In this document: one piece after another, positions 44,087-55,037 of the stretch
Numbering within the stretch: position 1 is the first letter of the stretch
Layout of the letters: every line of letters starts with the position of its first letter
Assembly: GCA_004519485.1 (NCBI GenBank)
Contig: CP038130.1
Span: forward strand, 62,001 to 126,000
Length of the DNA stretch: 64,000 nt
DNA from: Nannochloropsis oceanica
Taxonomy: Eukaryota; Sar; Eustigmatophyceae; Eustigmatales; Monodopsidaceae
Reading direction: 5' to 3'
Position numbers and translations under genes: made by a program
The notes under the pieces: generated by a model
Told to the model about the DNA's origin: nothing
The model's database searches: none
What the model saw: only the letters and a program-made list of their open reading frames with translations

Positions 44087-47000
44087 GCTGCAGGGAAGGG
44101 AGTCTTATGGCTGCCAAAGGCACCGTGGTTGGAAAAGGAGGAGGCGCCGAAGGAGGACTGACCCAGTGGGAGAAGTTTTCCCACGCCCATGTCACTGATT
44201 TTACATATGTATTTGTTTAGATCGCTCAGGCTCTCCAAGATGGTGGGGGGTGAGGAGGGCGGGAGGGAGGGCGGGGTGGAAGACGACGACGGGGAGGAGG
44301 CGGCAGCGAGAAGGATATTGTGGGGTTTGAGGTCGCGGTGGACGATGCGGAGCGAGTGGAGGTGAGCAACGCCTCGCGCAATTTGGTGGAGGGCGCCACG
44401 GACAGGCGCAGGGGCAGCCGATGAAGCCAAAGAAGAGGGGGAGGAAGAGGGGGAGGAAGGATCGTCCCAACCCGCCCTCCTTCCCATCAATTCCCCCACA
44501 AATACATGCCGTCGTGGTTGGTGGTGCTTCCGTCCGCGCCGCTTCGTTCCCTCCTCCTCAGCCTTCTCCTCCACCCACCTCTCCATCCTCACCACGACAT
44601 CGCGCAATGAACACACACACAATTCCAACGCCAGGTAAACGAAATCCCCGCTCTCTTCCCTCACATAATACCGCACCACGTTCGGGTGTCCATCGCTCTC
44701 GATCAGCAACTGCATCTCCCTCTCCGCCGCTGCATGGAACGCCGAGAGCATCCGTTTCACAGCCACGGGCCGCTGGTCCAAGCGGCCTTTAAACACGACA
44801 GTGCCATGGCACCCGTATCCCAGCACGTCCTGCAACGACACGGCCAGCCGGCCTACGCGGAGGTGACCGTCCGCGTCGTGGATAGGGTGGGAAGGAAGGC
44901 GCGTGAGCGACGATGGGGGGGGGGGGGGGGGAGGGAAGACGGGATTGGAGGAGGAGCGTTGCAGGGCGAGGAGGAAGAGGAAGGCGAGGAGGAGGGTAGC
45001 GAGCCATAGGAAGTCTCGGCGGCCGCGAGGGGTGAAGTGAGACAACCAGGTGGAAGGGGAAGACCAGTCCCAGGGAGGGGGGGAGGGAGGGAAGGAGGAA
45101 GGGGGGTTGGTGCTGTCGAGCAGGCGCGACCAGGGGAGGCCGAATAGGTGTTGGTTATGCGTGGTGGTGCTAAGGGAGGTCGAGGAGGAGAAGGAGGGGG
45201 TAGCGGGGGAGGAAGGGGGGTGAGGCGGGTCGAGGGCAAGGAGGTGATGGACACCCACTAAGCAATGCGGGAAATGGGGATCTCCTGGCCGGCATGACAC
45301 CCACGGTCCCTCTTCTTTCCACCTCTCCTCCTCCTCCTCCTCCTCGCCCTCAACCCCTCCAAGTGCCGGGGGCGGCTGTTGGGGAGCAGTCGTGTGGGAG
45401 TGAGCGCCTCCCCGTCCTCCCCCTCCTCCTCCTTTGCTGCGGAGGGAACAGAGGCTGCTAGGATACCCGGCAGGACATTCGTGGGGGTGAGGGATGCGAG
45501 GGAGGGAAGGACGGGAGGAGGAAGGGGGGCAGGAGGTGGTGGAGGAAGGAGGGGGCGGCGAGGGCCTCGGTGTAGATGAGGAAACGAGGGAGGGCGGCAA
45601 GGAGGAAGGGGAAGGGAGGGCGTTCCGGTGGTGGAGGTAGTGAGGGAGGACGGAGCCGTCCCAGGTCGCGGAGGACGAGGACGAGGACGGGAAGGAGGAA
45701 GGTGGGGCGGAAGGCTCGAGGACAATGCCGAAAAGGCGGCCGTTAGGCAGCTGGCCGATGGAGACTGAGGGGGAGGACGAATACCGAGGCTGCTGCTCCT
45801 CTTCTCCTTCCTCCTCCTCTGCCTCGCTCCCTGTTTCCGACCGACCATCCTCCTCATCTTCCTCCCCCTCTTTCTCCTTCCCTCCCTCCCTCCCCGCCCG
45901 CAATGGTGCAAACGTATGTGTCAGGGGCACCATCATCCCTCCCCCCATCCCTCCCTCCCTCCCTCCCTCCGGTGCCACCACAAAGGCACTAACGGGCGCC
46001 GCCCCCAACGGCGCAAGCAGCTTGATTCTTCCAGTACTGGGGTCCCGGCGATGCAAGCCTCCCTCGGGTGTGGCAATGAGGGGTCCCATTCCCCCCCATC
46101 CGGGGCCAGGGCCAAGCACGTCGAGGACTGCGGCTTGGGTGGGGGTGAGGAGGTTGTGATGTGGCTGGCGGTGAAGGGATGGGTCGGAGAGGGCGGTGGA
46201 GGGGGGGGAGGAGGAGGAAGTGTCCTTCACCCGTGAGGAGGAGGGCGAGGAGGAGGAGGAGGGAGAGAAGGAGGAGAAGGAGGAAAAGGAGGAGGAAGGA
46301 AAGGATGAAGAGGGGCCTGAGGGGAAGAGGGGGGTGATTTCAGAGACTGTGAGGTTCCACAGCTCGTGGCCAGTGACGGCGTCGACCGCTCGAAGGGACT
46401 GTTCTACCTTCCCCAACCACAGCAACTGCCTTGCACCACCACCGCCTCTACCATTGCTGGTGCCCCTGCCATTGGTCGAGGGGGAAGGAGCAGGGGAAGG
46501 CGTATCCGCGGGTGTGACGGTGGGTGTGCCAGGTGAATGTGTACGAGGGTCAATTATGTGAGCGACTTTCTCGGCGCTGGGGCCGGAAAACCGTTGGACG
46601 ACCACACCTGTGTTTACATCAACCATCAACGCCTCGGAGACTCGGGCGCCTGTGTACAGCGTGCGGCCGTCGGCGGCGAGGAAGGGGGCACGCTCCACGA
46701 GCTGCGAAGCTTTGAGGGGGAGACGTTGGATTCCCTTGCCGGGGGTATGCACCAAAAGACTGCCATCGACAGCGGGAATGAGGACAGGAAAGATCGAGGA
46801 GGAGGAGGAGGAGGAGGAGGAGGAGGAGGAGGAGGAGGAGGAGGAGGAGGAGGAGGGGTCAAGATCGTAGCCCTGGTAAGAAGTGACCATCGGAGTGCCC
46901 GAATCGAAGGCCCAGACAACTTCGCCCGTGGAGCCCACGGCATGCACTTTCCCGTCGACGGTGCCAACGATGAGGAGAGCCTCGTCCTCGTCTCGTTGAG

Positions 47001-47311
47001 GGCTTGTGGAGGGCACAATGGAGGGGAGGGAGGAAGAGGAGGAGGAAGAAGAGGTGTGGGAGGAGGAGGAGGAGGAGGAGGAGGAGGAGGAGGAGGAGGG
47101 GGGGGGGGGGCAAGCTGTCGTCCTGGAGGAGAAGGAGTGCAGAGGAACTGCTCCTACCGTCGCCCAAGTCGGTCACGGCTGCGTTTTGAGCTAGGGCAGG
47201 GATAAGAAGGAAGACAGCAAGCAGGAGGGGAAAGAGCAGGCGTAAGAAGGGGTGGTGGCGGAGCAGCTTCTTTCTACGCCATCTCCGCTTGTCAAAATCA
47301 AGGGCGGTCAT
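41750..47311 (-). CDS. IRE1: IRE1 kinase-endoribonuclease with C-terminal CCCH zinc finger
   Basis: Five exons join in frame to about 1600 aa: 47158-47311, 43363-46991, 43019-43109, 42357-42843 and 41750-42191. A signal sequence (LRLLFPLLLAVFLLIPALAQ) leads a PQQ-like luminal sensor: ALLIVGTVDGKVHAVG, VVWAFDSGTP, LYTGARVSEALMVDVNTG, LWLGKVEQSLRAVDAVTGHE. A membrane helix (LWLATLLLAFLFLLAL, about 708) precedes the kinase: GYGCHGTVVF, VAVKRML, IVHRDLKPHN (about 935), ISDMGVGKLL (about 982), GSVGWQAPEAM, VDIFSLGCVFYT. The KEN RNase domain follows at about 1230-1345 (DLNKYRKYDTASV, RDCLRILRNKRHHFNELP, LYRYWQSKFPRLLMH, LFQTYVGREKDLC). Unusually the frame stays open for about 110 residues and splices in phase to YRTRLCQHWEMTS...CPMRKKNKCDFAHGP, a CCCH finger. 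The sensor acts in the ER unfolded protein response. Confidence 0.85.
44045..44085. repeat. GCT trinucleotide tract (poly-Ala)
   Basis: Read on the minus strand this codes for about 13 consecutive Ala inside the kinase activation segment of IRE1. Confidence 0.9.
46798..46856. repeat. GGA trinucleotide tract (poly-Ser)
   Basis: About 19 GGA units on the + strand, TCC Ser codons in the luminal domain of IRE1. A similar tract at 47060-47098 lies in its first intron, where it forms the polypyrimidine region. Confidence 0.9.
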
Positions 47312-48226
47312 GACGATGAGGTGTTCTATGTTGCTGGCGCTGACATATGTGTCATGGTTCCGTGCGGGTGCTGCTGTGCTTGAGACGCATGTGCGTGCTC
47401 GATCGTCGTGTCGGAGGAGAGAGGAGATATCGAGGCAGGAGGCTAAAGCTGGACCGAAAGCATCGTCGACAACTTGCTTGACGTTGACCGTCCGTATTCC
47501 TGTGCAAGTATTTAATTCGTATGACCGGTGTGTAGGTATGGATGGTATATATTAAATACATAGGGATGGAGAGAGCTGAAGGAGGACAGTCCCCGAAAGA
47601 GCAGATCAGATGAAAGATCAACCCCCGTGGCTTCCGCGGATCGAAAACCTCCTCCCTTACTATACATATATACGAATCGCGCATTAAGACTCAAAATAAC
47701 ACCAACACAGGCCCACTTCTATAAAGCGTCAGGTGGCTTCCCTGCCGGTCTCCCAGCTGTCTGTCGCACCTGTCCAAGCAGCCCAAAGCTGCCTCCCGCC
47801 CAAGCCCATGGCCAACACATTACGACGAGGCAAGTTATATATCGTCGATGCCTGAGGCAGTCTACTGCTTCTTTGGTTCCCTTGTTGGAGTCCTGAGGCT
47901 TTTGATTATTTTACATAGTTTCTTCTCTGTTCCTATCCCTCCTTCCCTTTTCTTTCGTTTTCGACCGTAGAATTTTCCCTCCTTACACTATCTCCTATTT
48001 TGTTCTGCTGAATGGTCCTATGATCTGGCGTAGTTTATAAAAAAAGTCCTAAAAATACTAATACCGGAACTTTATTTCATGCCCTTCTTTGCCGTCTCCC
48101 CTCTTCTCCCTCCCTCCCTACGTTTTATTTTCTATCAACTAATTCTTGTCGTCTACGCCATTGTCTATGACTCCTTTTTCTAAACACTTTACTCCTTACT
48201 CCTAAGTTGATGGGCTTTTATCTCCC
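47312..48226. other. Intergenic region upstream of IRE1
   Basis: About 915 bp. It holds the IRE1 promoter side, the second copy of the 147-bp duplication (47673-47819), and T/C-rich sequence toward the next gene's stop. After the duplicated ATG at 47809 the frame closes within about 16 codons, so no gene is called. Confidence 0.55.
47673..47819 (+). repeat. Copy B of a dispersed 147-bp duplication
   Basis: Nearly identical to the reverse complement of 15843-15989. The copy starts at the shared CGAATCG and ends just after the ATG that starts the nucleotidase gene in copy A. Beyond that point the copies diverge. Confidence 0.9.
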
Positions 48227-49772
48227 CTACCTATCTGCGCCCCTCTTCCTCTCCCCCGCATCATCCAGCAGTATCCTCCCCACCAGCGGAAGCCGTGTCA
48301 CTGCCCATTCAACAGAAGGTTGAAAGACCTTCTCGTCCACCGAAGGGAATGTAAACAGAAATCCCATCAACATCACAGCGGGTGCCCCCAAGCCAACGGA
48401 AGCCAGAAGGCTGGTCGTGAAGAGGAAGGCGGTGACGGGCGCGAAGAAGAGGGCAAGGGAGAAGAGGCAGGCAAAGATGATTGACACGGATGCGCACACC
48501 GCAAAACCCACCACGAAAAACAAGGCCTTACCTTCCCAGCTTAGTTGGAGAAAGGAAGGGGTGACGAAAGTAGGGAGGGCGGAGGAGAAGGTGGGAAAGG
48601 CCTGAGAGAGGAAGAGCAGTCCGTCTAGAAACCACCCAAGGAAGGCATCGATTCGGTCGCGAAGGAAGGAGGGAAGGAGCGAGGGAGGGAAGGAGACGGT
48701 GTTCCCAAACCTCTTCCAACATTTCTTGTAAGGAAGGCGGTCGGGCTTGTTGAAGATGAAGCAGGCTTTCGCCAGCACATCGCCGATGTAGTACCGGTGG
48801 GGAGTGAGGAGGGGCATACTACCACGAGGTGGGAGGGAGGGAGGGAGGGTGGAAAAGAAAGGAAAGAGAATTAGGGTGCGAACTCCTAGATAAGGGTAGT
48901 TCATGTAGGAGAAGAGAGAGACCCAGCCGTCAATGCTTGTCTATTTTCTATTCTGCCATTGCATCCCTCCCACCCTCCCTCCCTCCCTCTCTCCACCCCA
49001 ACTCACGACGTGTGATGGGAGGGCGTTGCAAGGCTCCATTCCTCCCCGGAAACTGGCTGTGTCTGCCATTGTACCACTGTCCTTCCGTTCACATCCCTGT
49101 ACTGGACTGAGAACTCCAATCCAGGTCCCGGTGGGGGGTAGGGGACATCGGAGAATTCGAAGCTTTTCTTGAGCATGACCGCTACCTGGTTGGGAGGGAA
49201 GCAAGGAGGGCTCTCCCACCGCTTGTCGCCCAGTGTGGCTACCAATATAAAGTCATTGACCGGGGGGAGAGGGGATTGACGGGGATAGACGCGGCAAAGA
49301 TTCTCGGGGGTAGGAGGCTTTAAGGGAAAGGGGGGGAGTGAGAGGAGGGAGGAAAGTGATGAGCCATCCAGCGTACTAGCGAGAAGAGAACCAAAGGCAT
49401 GTAAAAAGATGGAGACAAAAGACTGCCTAATTGCGAGATGGTGTAATTGAACGGCTCCAAAAAGTAAAGGGGCTTACAATCGCACTCATCACCCGCCTGA
49501 CACCCCCACTCATCCTGCCTTACCTTAAGGTTTCGTAACCCATGCACATCGATCCGCAATGTACCCCGCTTGCGCTCCACATATTGTTTGAGTTCCTGTT
49601 TGAGGTGAACTGTGTCTGTAGGCTGTTGATGCAGCTTTCCGGTGGTGGTGGTGGCGGTGGTGGTACGCGCAGGGCCCGAGGAGGACTGGGTAGGGACGGG
49701 GGAGAGTGTCGGGGGAGGAGAATCAAAGGCAGGAAGGGAGGAGGCAGAGGAGGCCGGAGACGGATTCGTCAT
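48227..49772 (-). CDS. C2-like domain protein with C-terminal hydrophobic hairpin
   Basis: Three exons (49524-49772, 49007-49317 and 48227-48818) give 383 aa. After a Ser/Thr/Pro-rich start comes ELKQYVERKRGTLRIDVHGL, then RNLKPPTPENLC, NDFILVATLGDKRWESP, KKSFEFSDVP and GPGLEFSVQYRDVNGR. This 'GTLRI.VHGLRNL ... DxxILVxLGDxxW' order is that of a divergent C2 domain (about 70-180). The C-terminal half has IGDVLAKACFIFNK, an amphipathic region (DRIDAFLGWFLDGLLFLSQ) and a long hydrophobic stretch of three segments (LFFVVGFAVCASVSIIFACL, SLALFFAPVTAFLFTTSLLA, AVMLMGFLFTF). The layout suggests an ER or lipid-droplet hairpin protein with a membrane-binding domain. That is inference; no named family is recognised. 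Confidence 0.72.
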
Positions 49773-50388
49773 TTTATTCGTTGCACTTCTTTGTTGGCGT
49801 CGGTGTCTGTGACGTGTGTGGTGTGGACGAGGTGGAGTGAATGCGGTGGAGGGTGGCAGGTTTGATGGAGGCATGAATCGATGGAGGAGGGGAGTGATAG
49901 ATGTCGGCTTCAGAGGCAGATCCAAAGGCTGCGGCCCTCCCGGGGTGTGCAAATTTAGATGAGAAATTAGGTGTGCGAGATTAAACAAGAAAATGAGGAG
50001 GTCTAATGGCTTTAATTGGGAAAGAGGAGAGGTGTCAAAGCCCGTCCGTGTCGAAGACGCATACGCATACGTGTACCTCAAGCAACGTTACGGCACGCAG
50101 AACCTCAAGGCGCTTTAGCTAGCTGGTGTTGGCTCATGCATACGAGACAACGTTGCAACAGCACTTCATGGACTCTAAGGTACTATAGTATGTAGTATGA
50201 TTCAGCAAGCTGCTGATTTGATTTCCACGAGAAATCACTGTAAATCAGCCGAAAGATTGCTTACATATAAATAGTAAAGTAATAACGCGCGCGACGATCT
50301 AAAACTCATTAATTTTTCTTTTGCACAAAGCACGTCAACTAATGGTAAAGTATCCTCTGTCCATGCATGCATGTGCATATTTATCATC
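49773..50388. other. Intergenic region
   Basis: About 620 bp between the C2-like gene start and the COG3 stop. A/T-rich after 50100. The 5' part could encode extra N-terminal codons of the C2-like gene, but there is no upstream in-frame ATG that I trust. Confidence 0.45.
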
Positions 50389-53300
50389 TCAATTCGATGC
50401 CACCACACTGTTTCCATCTCCTACCTCTTGCATTCCCTGTCGCACCGGGGAATTCGCTGCGCTGTTGCTCCGACTTCCCCTCCCATCGATAGGTCCATCC
50501 ACGTTTGCCTCTGTGAACTTATTCAAAGTCTGCTTCATGCTTAGGAGCATCCCTTCCACCGTCTCCAATAAACCTGATCCCTCCCTCTCTCCCTCGTACG
50601 TCGCCTCCGTCCTCTCTTCGGAGGACGACGGCACGGGCAGTAGCTTGAGCAATTCTGCCAGCTGCTGCAATAGGCTCAGCACACGTTGACGCACTGGCCG
50701 GAATAAAATGGCTTTGGTGCTGCTGTTATAATCGAGATAAAGGGACATGAGATGGAGGAGGTGGGGGGTGGAGGTGGCTAGGCGTTCGTGGGCGGAGAGA
50801 AAGGTAGCCTGGACACGGTCAGGTTGAAGGAAAGACTGCGTGGATAGGGTGAGGAGGGAGGCGGCATCGGGAGTGGATGAAGATGGGGAGGAGGAGGAAG
50901 AGGAGGAAGGGAGGAAGGCATGAGATTTTTGCAGGAGGGTTTGGAGGGGCTCGGCTAGGTGGGTGGTGGCGTGCTCGATGAAGGTGTTGCAAGCCACCTT
51001 GAGGGAGTCCTCCAGCCGTTTCTTGGAGTCGATCTACCGAGAAGGAAGGGGAGGAAGAGGGAGAGAAAGAGGGAGATGGAGAAATGACACAGGAGGGAGA
51101 GAAGGCATTGAGTGGATGAGCGATCTACCGAGAAGGAAGGAATGGGACACGAAGGGGGGGGAAATGGAACGAGGGGAAAGTGTGTTTGGAGTGGATGAGT
51201 GAGGGAAAAAACCTTCGAAGACCTGCCCTCCTCGCCATTTATCTTCTCCGCCTTCAATGGTAATTATACTCATATTGTTTGATGGATCAATGAACGAATC
51301 CAACCGATGCGTGACGTACCTCCTCCTCATTCACGGTGGGCACCGAGTCGACGGCCAGGGAGTAGAGGGCATTGTCTGCGCCGACTCGGAACATCTTCCG
51401 GGTATCCACGAAGAAGCGAGTCAAGGCGCCTGGAGGAAGGAAGGGAAGGAGGGAAGGAGGGAGGAAGGGAAGGAAGGAAGGAAATATGACAAGTAAGTAT
51501 ATGGAGACAGTACGTCGACAATGCTCAGGAAGATGGACGTCGGAAAAGCTTGTCCTTCTTCCTTCCCCCCCTCCCCCCATCCCTCCCTCCATCCCTCCCC
51601 CCCTCACTCCCTTTTTACCTCGCGTAGACTTGAAATCCAGTCGCTTCTCGATGGCCGCAAATTCGATGTCGAAGGGCACGAGCTGCTCCCGGAGGATGAG
51701 GAGGTGTTTGACCTTGGAAGGGAGGGAGGGAGAAAGGGGGGGAGGGAGGGAGGAAAGTGTGGGCCAACGGCTCGTTTAGAGTCAAAAGCAGAAAAGAGAG
51801 ATATTTGTATAAAGGGAAGGAGAAGAAAAGAAAGAGAGAAACATGCTCGCTTAGAGTAAAGGAGAAAGAGAAGTAGAATTTCGAAAGTGAAGGGAAAAGA
51901 AGAGGAGGAGGAGGAGGAGGAGGAGGAGGAGGAGGAGGAGGAGGAGGAGGGAGAGGGAGAGGAGGCAGTACTCACTAGGAAGAGATCGGCGTCCAGGTCT
52001 CCTTTTCTCTCCCTCAGGACTTTGGCCCCCGCCAGCAGCGACTCGTTGCAGGCCGCCAGCGCCTACCCCAAAGGCGGATCCGGATATAATCGTATTCATA
52101 TCATATTCATGTGAGTGATTAGACATGTGAAATTATGATTACATTGCATTGGGATGACAGGTCTTAAGCGATGATTTGATGAGACTGTCCTCCCTTCCCC
52201 CCTCCCTCCCTCCCCAACCGCCGTGCTGCACAGAGCGAGGATCATGCAGAGGGAAGGGAGGGAGGGAGGGAGGGAGGGAGGGAGGGAGGGAGGGGGCACT
52301 ATACCTCCTCATGCAGAGGGAAGGGAGGGAGGGAGGGAGGGAGGGAGGGAGGGAGGGAGGGAGGGAGGGGGCACTCTACCTGCTGCGCCATGTCTTGAAA
52401 GACGTGGATTTCAACGGCCCGATAAATCTTGCTGAGGAGGGTGAGGGTCATGCGGAGGGTAGGGAACCAAGTGGCGTAGAGAGGGAGGACGGCGCCGATG
52501 CTGAAAAGGGAAGGAGGGAGCGAGGGAGGGGGGGGAGGGAGGGAGGGAGGGAGGGAGGAAGGGAGGGTTATGTCAGGACAAGCAGTCGAAAAACGATGGG
52601 TAGATCGTTGGAATCATAAGTGTACCTTCATTCCCCCCTCCTTCCCTCCCTCCCTCCCCTCCCTCCCTCCCTCCCCCTCCCTCTCTTCCTCCCTACCTGC
52701 CATCACCCGTCGTCAACGCCCCTCCTTTCTTCTTCTCCTCCCTTTCCCCCTCCTTTTTGCTCTCCTTCCCTCCCTCCTTCCCCCCCTCCCTCCCTCCTAG
52801 CTTGGCTTCCCAGTACTCCTCGAGCTTCTCCGGGTATTCTAAGTCCGAGGGAGTGGGTCGAAAGCCCTCTACTTCCACCCGCAGAACCTGAGAAAGGAGG
52901 GGAGGAAGGGTGGAAGGGGGGGAAAGGGAGGAAGCTCAGATGGGAAACTATGCATGTCGCAAAAAGTGCGGCAGATCCCCTTCCTCTTTCCCTCCCTCCC
53001 TCCCTCCCTCCCTCCCTCCTTCCCTCCCTCCTACCCGCTCTGAGGCGTAAATGAGCCGCTCTTGGGCATCCTTGGCAATTCGATCCAATACGTCTTCCAG
53101 ATAGACTAGATTGGCATCGCCTGGAGGGAGGGAGGGAGGGACGGAGGGAGGGACGGAGGGAGGGACGGAGGGAGGATTAAAGTGGAATTAGGATGATTCA
53201 AGATTTGTCTGTCCGTCACTTTCAGACCTGACGGCAATTTTCCCTCCCTCCCTCCCTACCTCCCTACCTCCCTCCCTCCCTCCCTACCTCCCTACCTACC

Positions 53301-55000
53301 TACCTCGCAAGAGTGTCTGGCCCTGCAAAATCTCCTCTCGCACGGCATTGATGAGCGTGCAGAGACGGTCGAGGTCACCCTGATGGAGGAAGGGAGGGAG
53401 GGAGGGAGGGAGGGAGGGAGGGAGGGAGGGAGGGGGGGGCGGAGTGTTTTTAGACAGGGTGAAACGGCGGAAGGGATTTCACAGGGAGCTCGCGTGAAGG
53501 AAGGGGGGAGGAGAGGGAGGGAGGGAGGGAGGGAGGGAGGGAATGAAGGAGGGAGGGAAGGAGGGAAGGAAGGAAGAAGAAGGAAGGAAGGAAGGAGGGA
53601 GGGAGGGAGGGAGGGAGGGAGGGAGGGAGGGAGGGAGGGACTACCTCTTGAATGACCAGTGGCCGGAGGACATCGTGGAGAAGCAGGCACAAACCGCGGA
53701 GCAACTGAGAGAGGGCGCCGCTCTCATAATACTCTTGTGAGGACGATCGATACGGACGAGGGACGCTGGAGGAGGAGGAGGAGGAGGAGGTAGTGTGGAG
53801 GGGGGTGGCGTCCTCGTCCTCCTCCTCCTCCTCGGGTCGTGCGGGGGAGGGAGGACCGAAGAAGTCATTGTAGAGCTAGGAGGGAGGGAGGGCGGGAAAG
53901 GGGGCAAGAGGGAGGGAGGGGTTGGCCGTGCGATTTAAAGGTGAAGAGAAAAAGAGAGGGTGGAGTTTAGAGGGGCAGGGAAGGAGGGAGGGAGGGAGGG
54001 AGGAAGGGAGGGAGGAAGGGAGGGAAGGAGGGACCTCCCACGTACCTGCGACTCCAGCTGACAGATGCGAGCAAGCACCACAGCGCCCGTCCGGGCCAAA
54101 GCAGGTGCATCTCCTCCCCCCCTTCCTCCCCCCCTCCCTCCTCCTCCCTCCCCTCTTTTTCGGGAGGGGGAGCAGGCAGCGACAGCGGCCTCGAAGTGCG
54201 TTTTGAGGAAGGGCTTCAGGAGAGTCCATCGCTTGTGGGTGTAGCTCTAGGGAGAGGTGATGGAAGGAAGGGGAAACGGGGAGGGAGGGAGGGAGGGAGG
54301 GAGGGAGGGAGGGAGGGAGGGAGGGAGGGAGGGAAGACTTATCAGGTGGCTGGGTCCTTGGGGGGGGGAGAGGGGTGGACAGAAGGAAGGGAGGGAGAGA
54401 GGGAGGGAGAGAGGGAGGGAGGGAGGGAGGGAAAGAGGGAGGGAGGGAGGGAATAAGATAAATAAATCACCTTGCGGCAGTCATCGAGGAGCTCCTCCAG
54501 GCGGGCGGAGTGCTCGCCCTCCTCCTCGTGTCCATCCTGTCTTCCCTCCCTCCCTCCAGCACGGGCGTCGATGAGGTGGACCAGTTCCCGCACACGCTCA
54601 GAGAAGGATCTAGAAGGGGGGAGGGAGGGAGGGAGGGAGGGAGGGAGGGAGGCAGAGGTCAGAAAGGATGAGGGGAGCAGGTGACGAGGGGGTTGACCAC
54701 AGGGACACGGAAAGGAGGGAGGGAGGGAGGGAGGGAGGGAGGGAGGGAGGGAGGGAGGGAGGGAGGGAGGGAGGGAGGGAGGGAGGGAGGGAGGGAGAGC
54801 AGCACCTAAATTGGGTGTAGAGGGGCGATGTCTCCAAGTGCTCCTGCGCGTGCTTGCTCTTCTTCTTCCGAGCTGCAGCCGTCCTGTTCCATGCATGGAT
54901 GGTATGTGTATATGTATACACACGGTGTAAGGCCATTATATGCATAAATACATGTTTATCTAAGACATATGTGTAAGACATGGGTGGAGAAAGATGTAAG

Positions 55001-55037
<37 letters not shown>

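Noticed and set aside
46987-47164. Apparent frameshift at a 13-base C run near the IRE1 start, as if a sequencing error
   Set aside because: A GT donor at 47157 and an AG acceptor at 46992 give an in-phase intron that removes the run and joins the signal peptide to the sensor domain, so no error is needed.
53386-53640. Regularly spaced repeats resembling a CRISPR array
   Set aside because: Four-base tandem units without distinct spacers, inside an intron of a eukaryotic gene.
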